Below are positions 63,346 to 64,000 of a DNA stretch of 64,000 bases, piece by piece. Made by a program: the position numbers and the translations under genes. Each line of letters opens with the position of its first letter. Position 1 is the first letter of the stretch. Under the pieces are notes generated by a model that saw only the letters and a program-made list of their open reading frames with translations, ran no database searches and was not told where the DNA came from. Location: positions 41,140 through 105,139 of the forward strand of contig NZ_JAAVAU010000003.1 in assembly GCF_014803895.1 (NCBI RefSeq), written 5' to 3'. This stretch comes from Lactobacillus sp. (GTDB lineage: Bacteria; Bacillota; Bacilli; Lactobacillales; Lactobacillaceae).

Positions 63346-64000
63346 CAATTAATGAAATCAAAGAATTACTAAAGCAAGATGAGATTCCGGAAGAACAATT
63401 AACATCATTACAAGAAGATCCACGTAAGGGTGTCCAAAAATTACTAAGTAGTTATTATAAGCGCCAAGAAAAATACCAACAAAAATTAGCATCATTTCAA
63501 AAAAGATTTAACTATGAGAGACAATTTTGGGCAAATAATCAACTTGTAGCAGGTGTTGATGAAGTAGGACGTGGTCCTTTAGCAGGTCCGGTAGTAACGG
63601 CTGCAGTTATTATTTCACCAGATTTTGATTTAATTGAGGTCAATGATTCTAAAAAATTATCACATAAAAAGCGATTAGAACTTTTTCCAAAAATATTAGA
63701 TAAAGCGATTAGTGTAAGTGTAGGCTTAGCTAATAATGATATTATCGATAAAATCAACATCTATGAAGCTGACCGCCTTGCAATGAAGCATGCTGTTGAA
63801 GGTCTAAGTGTTAAACCTAATGCTCTCTTAGTCGATGCAATGAATGTACCAGTTGATTTGCCGCAAACTTCTTTGATTAAAGGTGATAGTAAATCTAATT
63901 CAATCGCTGCTGCCAGTATTGTAGCTAAAGTATTTAGAGATAACTTAATGAAAGCTTATGGAGAAAAGTATCCAGAATATGATTTTGCTCATAATGCTGG
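63342..64000 (+). CDS. rnhB: Ribonuclease HII, 5' part (runs off the window)
   Basis: The frame is open to base 64000, giving 219 residues of about 255. A ~60-residue helical extension precedes the catalytic start [20 protein letters not shown], which carries the acidic D-E pair of the active site. [20 protein letters not shown] and [20 protein letters not shown] follow. It removes ribonucleotides and RNA primers from DNA. The start ATG overlaps the rbgA stop. Confidence 0.95.
   Translation, partial: MTINEIKELLKQDEIPEEQLTSLQEDPRKGVQKLLSSYYKRQEKYQQKLASFQKRFNYERQFWANNQLVAGVDEVGRGPLAGPVVTAAVIISPDFDLIEVNDSKKLSHKKRLELFPKILDKAISVSVGLANNDIIDKINIYEADRLAMKHAVEGLSVKPNALLVDAMNVPVDLPQTSLIKGDSKSNSIAAASIVAKVFRDNLMKAYGEKYPEYDFAHNA

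Overview
The window reads as chromosomal DNA of a low-GC Gram-positive bacterium, most likely a Lactobacillus of the acidophilus/gasseri/johnsonii group. The reasons are strongly AT-rich codon use, AGGAGG-type ribosome binding sites, a T-box and an FMN riboswitch, a sortase-type surface protein, and the conserved blocks xerD-ribT-scpA-scpB-rluB-ribU-cmk-rpsA-der-hup and pfkA-pyk. The species is an inference from recall of gene order and protein flavour; no search was run. No insertion sequence, CRISPR array, rRNA or prophage structural gene was seen.

Bases 1-13,200 are accessory and rich in defence genes. They begin with the 3' end of a DpnM-type GATC adenine methylase, directly followed by a short remnant that looks like the start of the partner methylase of a DpnII-type system. 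A lipoprotein gene follows. A methionine-type T-box then controls a homocysteine S-methyltransferase and an S-methylmethionine permease (mmuM-mmuP). Next comes a complete type I restriction-modification operon (hsdR-hsdM-hsdS), whose specificity subunit carries a long internal direct repeat. An unrecognised gene follows, and then a translationally coupled pair: an AIPR-like protein and an Mrr-type endonuclease.

Bases 13,200-30,300 are mostly small or hypothetical genes: membrane proteins, an Rpn/PD-(D/E)XK transposase-like nuclease, YdjM- and DUF218-type proteins, a phosphatase, tRNA-His, a NERD-domain protein, two probable DUF1828 paralogues and an LPQTQ surface protein. In the middle lies the most unusual item: a plasmid-type replicon. 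About ten 20-bp iterons and a perfect 15-bp inverted repeat sit directly upstream of a Rep_3 (RepB-type) initiator gene, with no integrase, partition or mobilisation gene beside it. A degenerate tyrosine recombinase lies at the right edge of this part.

Bases 30,300-64,000 are core chromosome, almost all on the + strand: dedA, uvrC, obg, an OatA-like O-acetyltransferase, rnz, a short-chain dehydrogenase, rpmF, a YunD-like nucleotidase, dnaE, pfkA-pyk with a candidate cre site, cvfB, xerD-ribT-scpA-scpB-rluB, a LysM protein, FMN riboswitch-ribU, cmk, rpsA, der, hup, a TPR protein, cca, a hemolysin-III family protein, degV, yozE, a carboxy-terminal protease, rbgA and the 5' part of rnhB. These cover DNA repair, ribosome assembly, tRNA maturation, chromosome resolution and segregation, glycolysis and wall maintenance. 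Many are coupled by short overlaps, and rho-independent hairpins separate the transcription units.

Best candidates for something new: the chromosomal iteron/Rep_3 replicon with two alternating iteron cores; the AIPR-Mrr two-gene cassette next to the type I system; and the NERD/coiled-coil/DUF1828 cluster.
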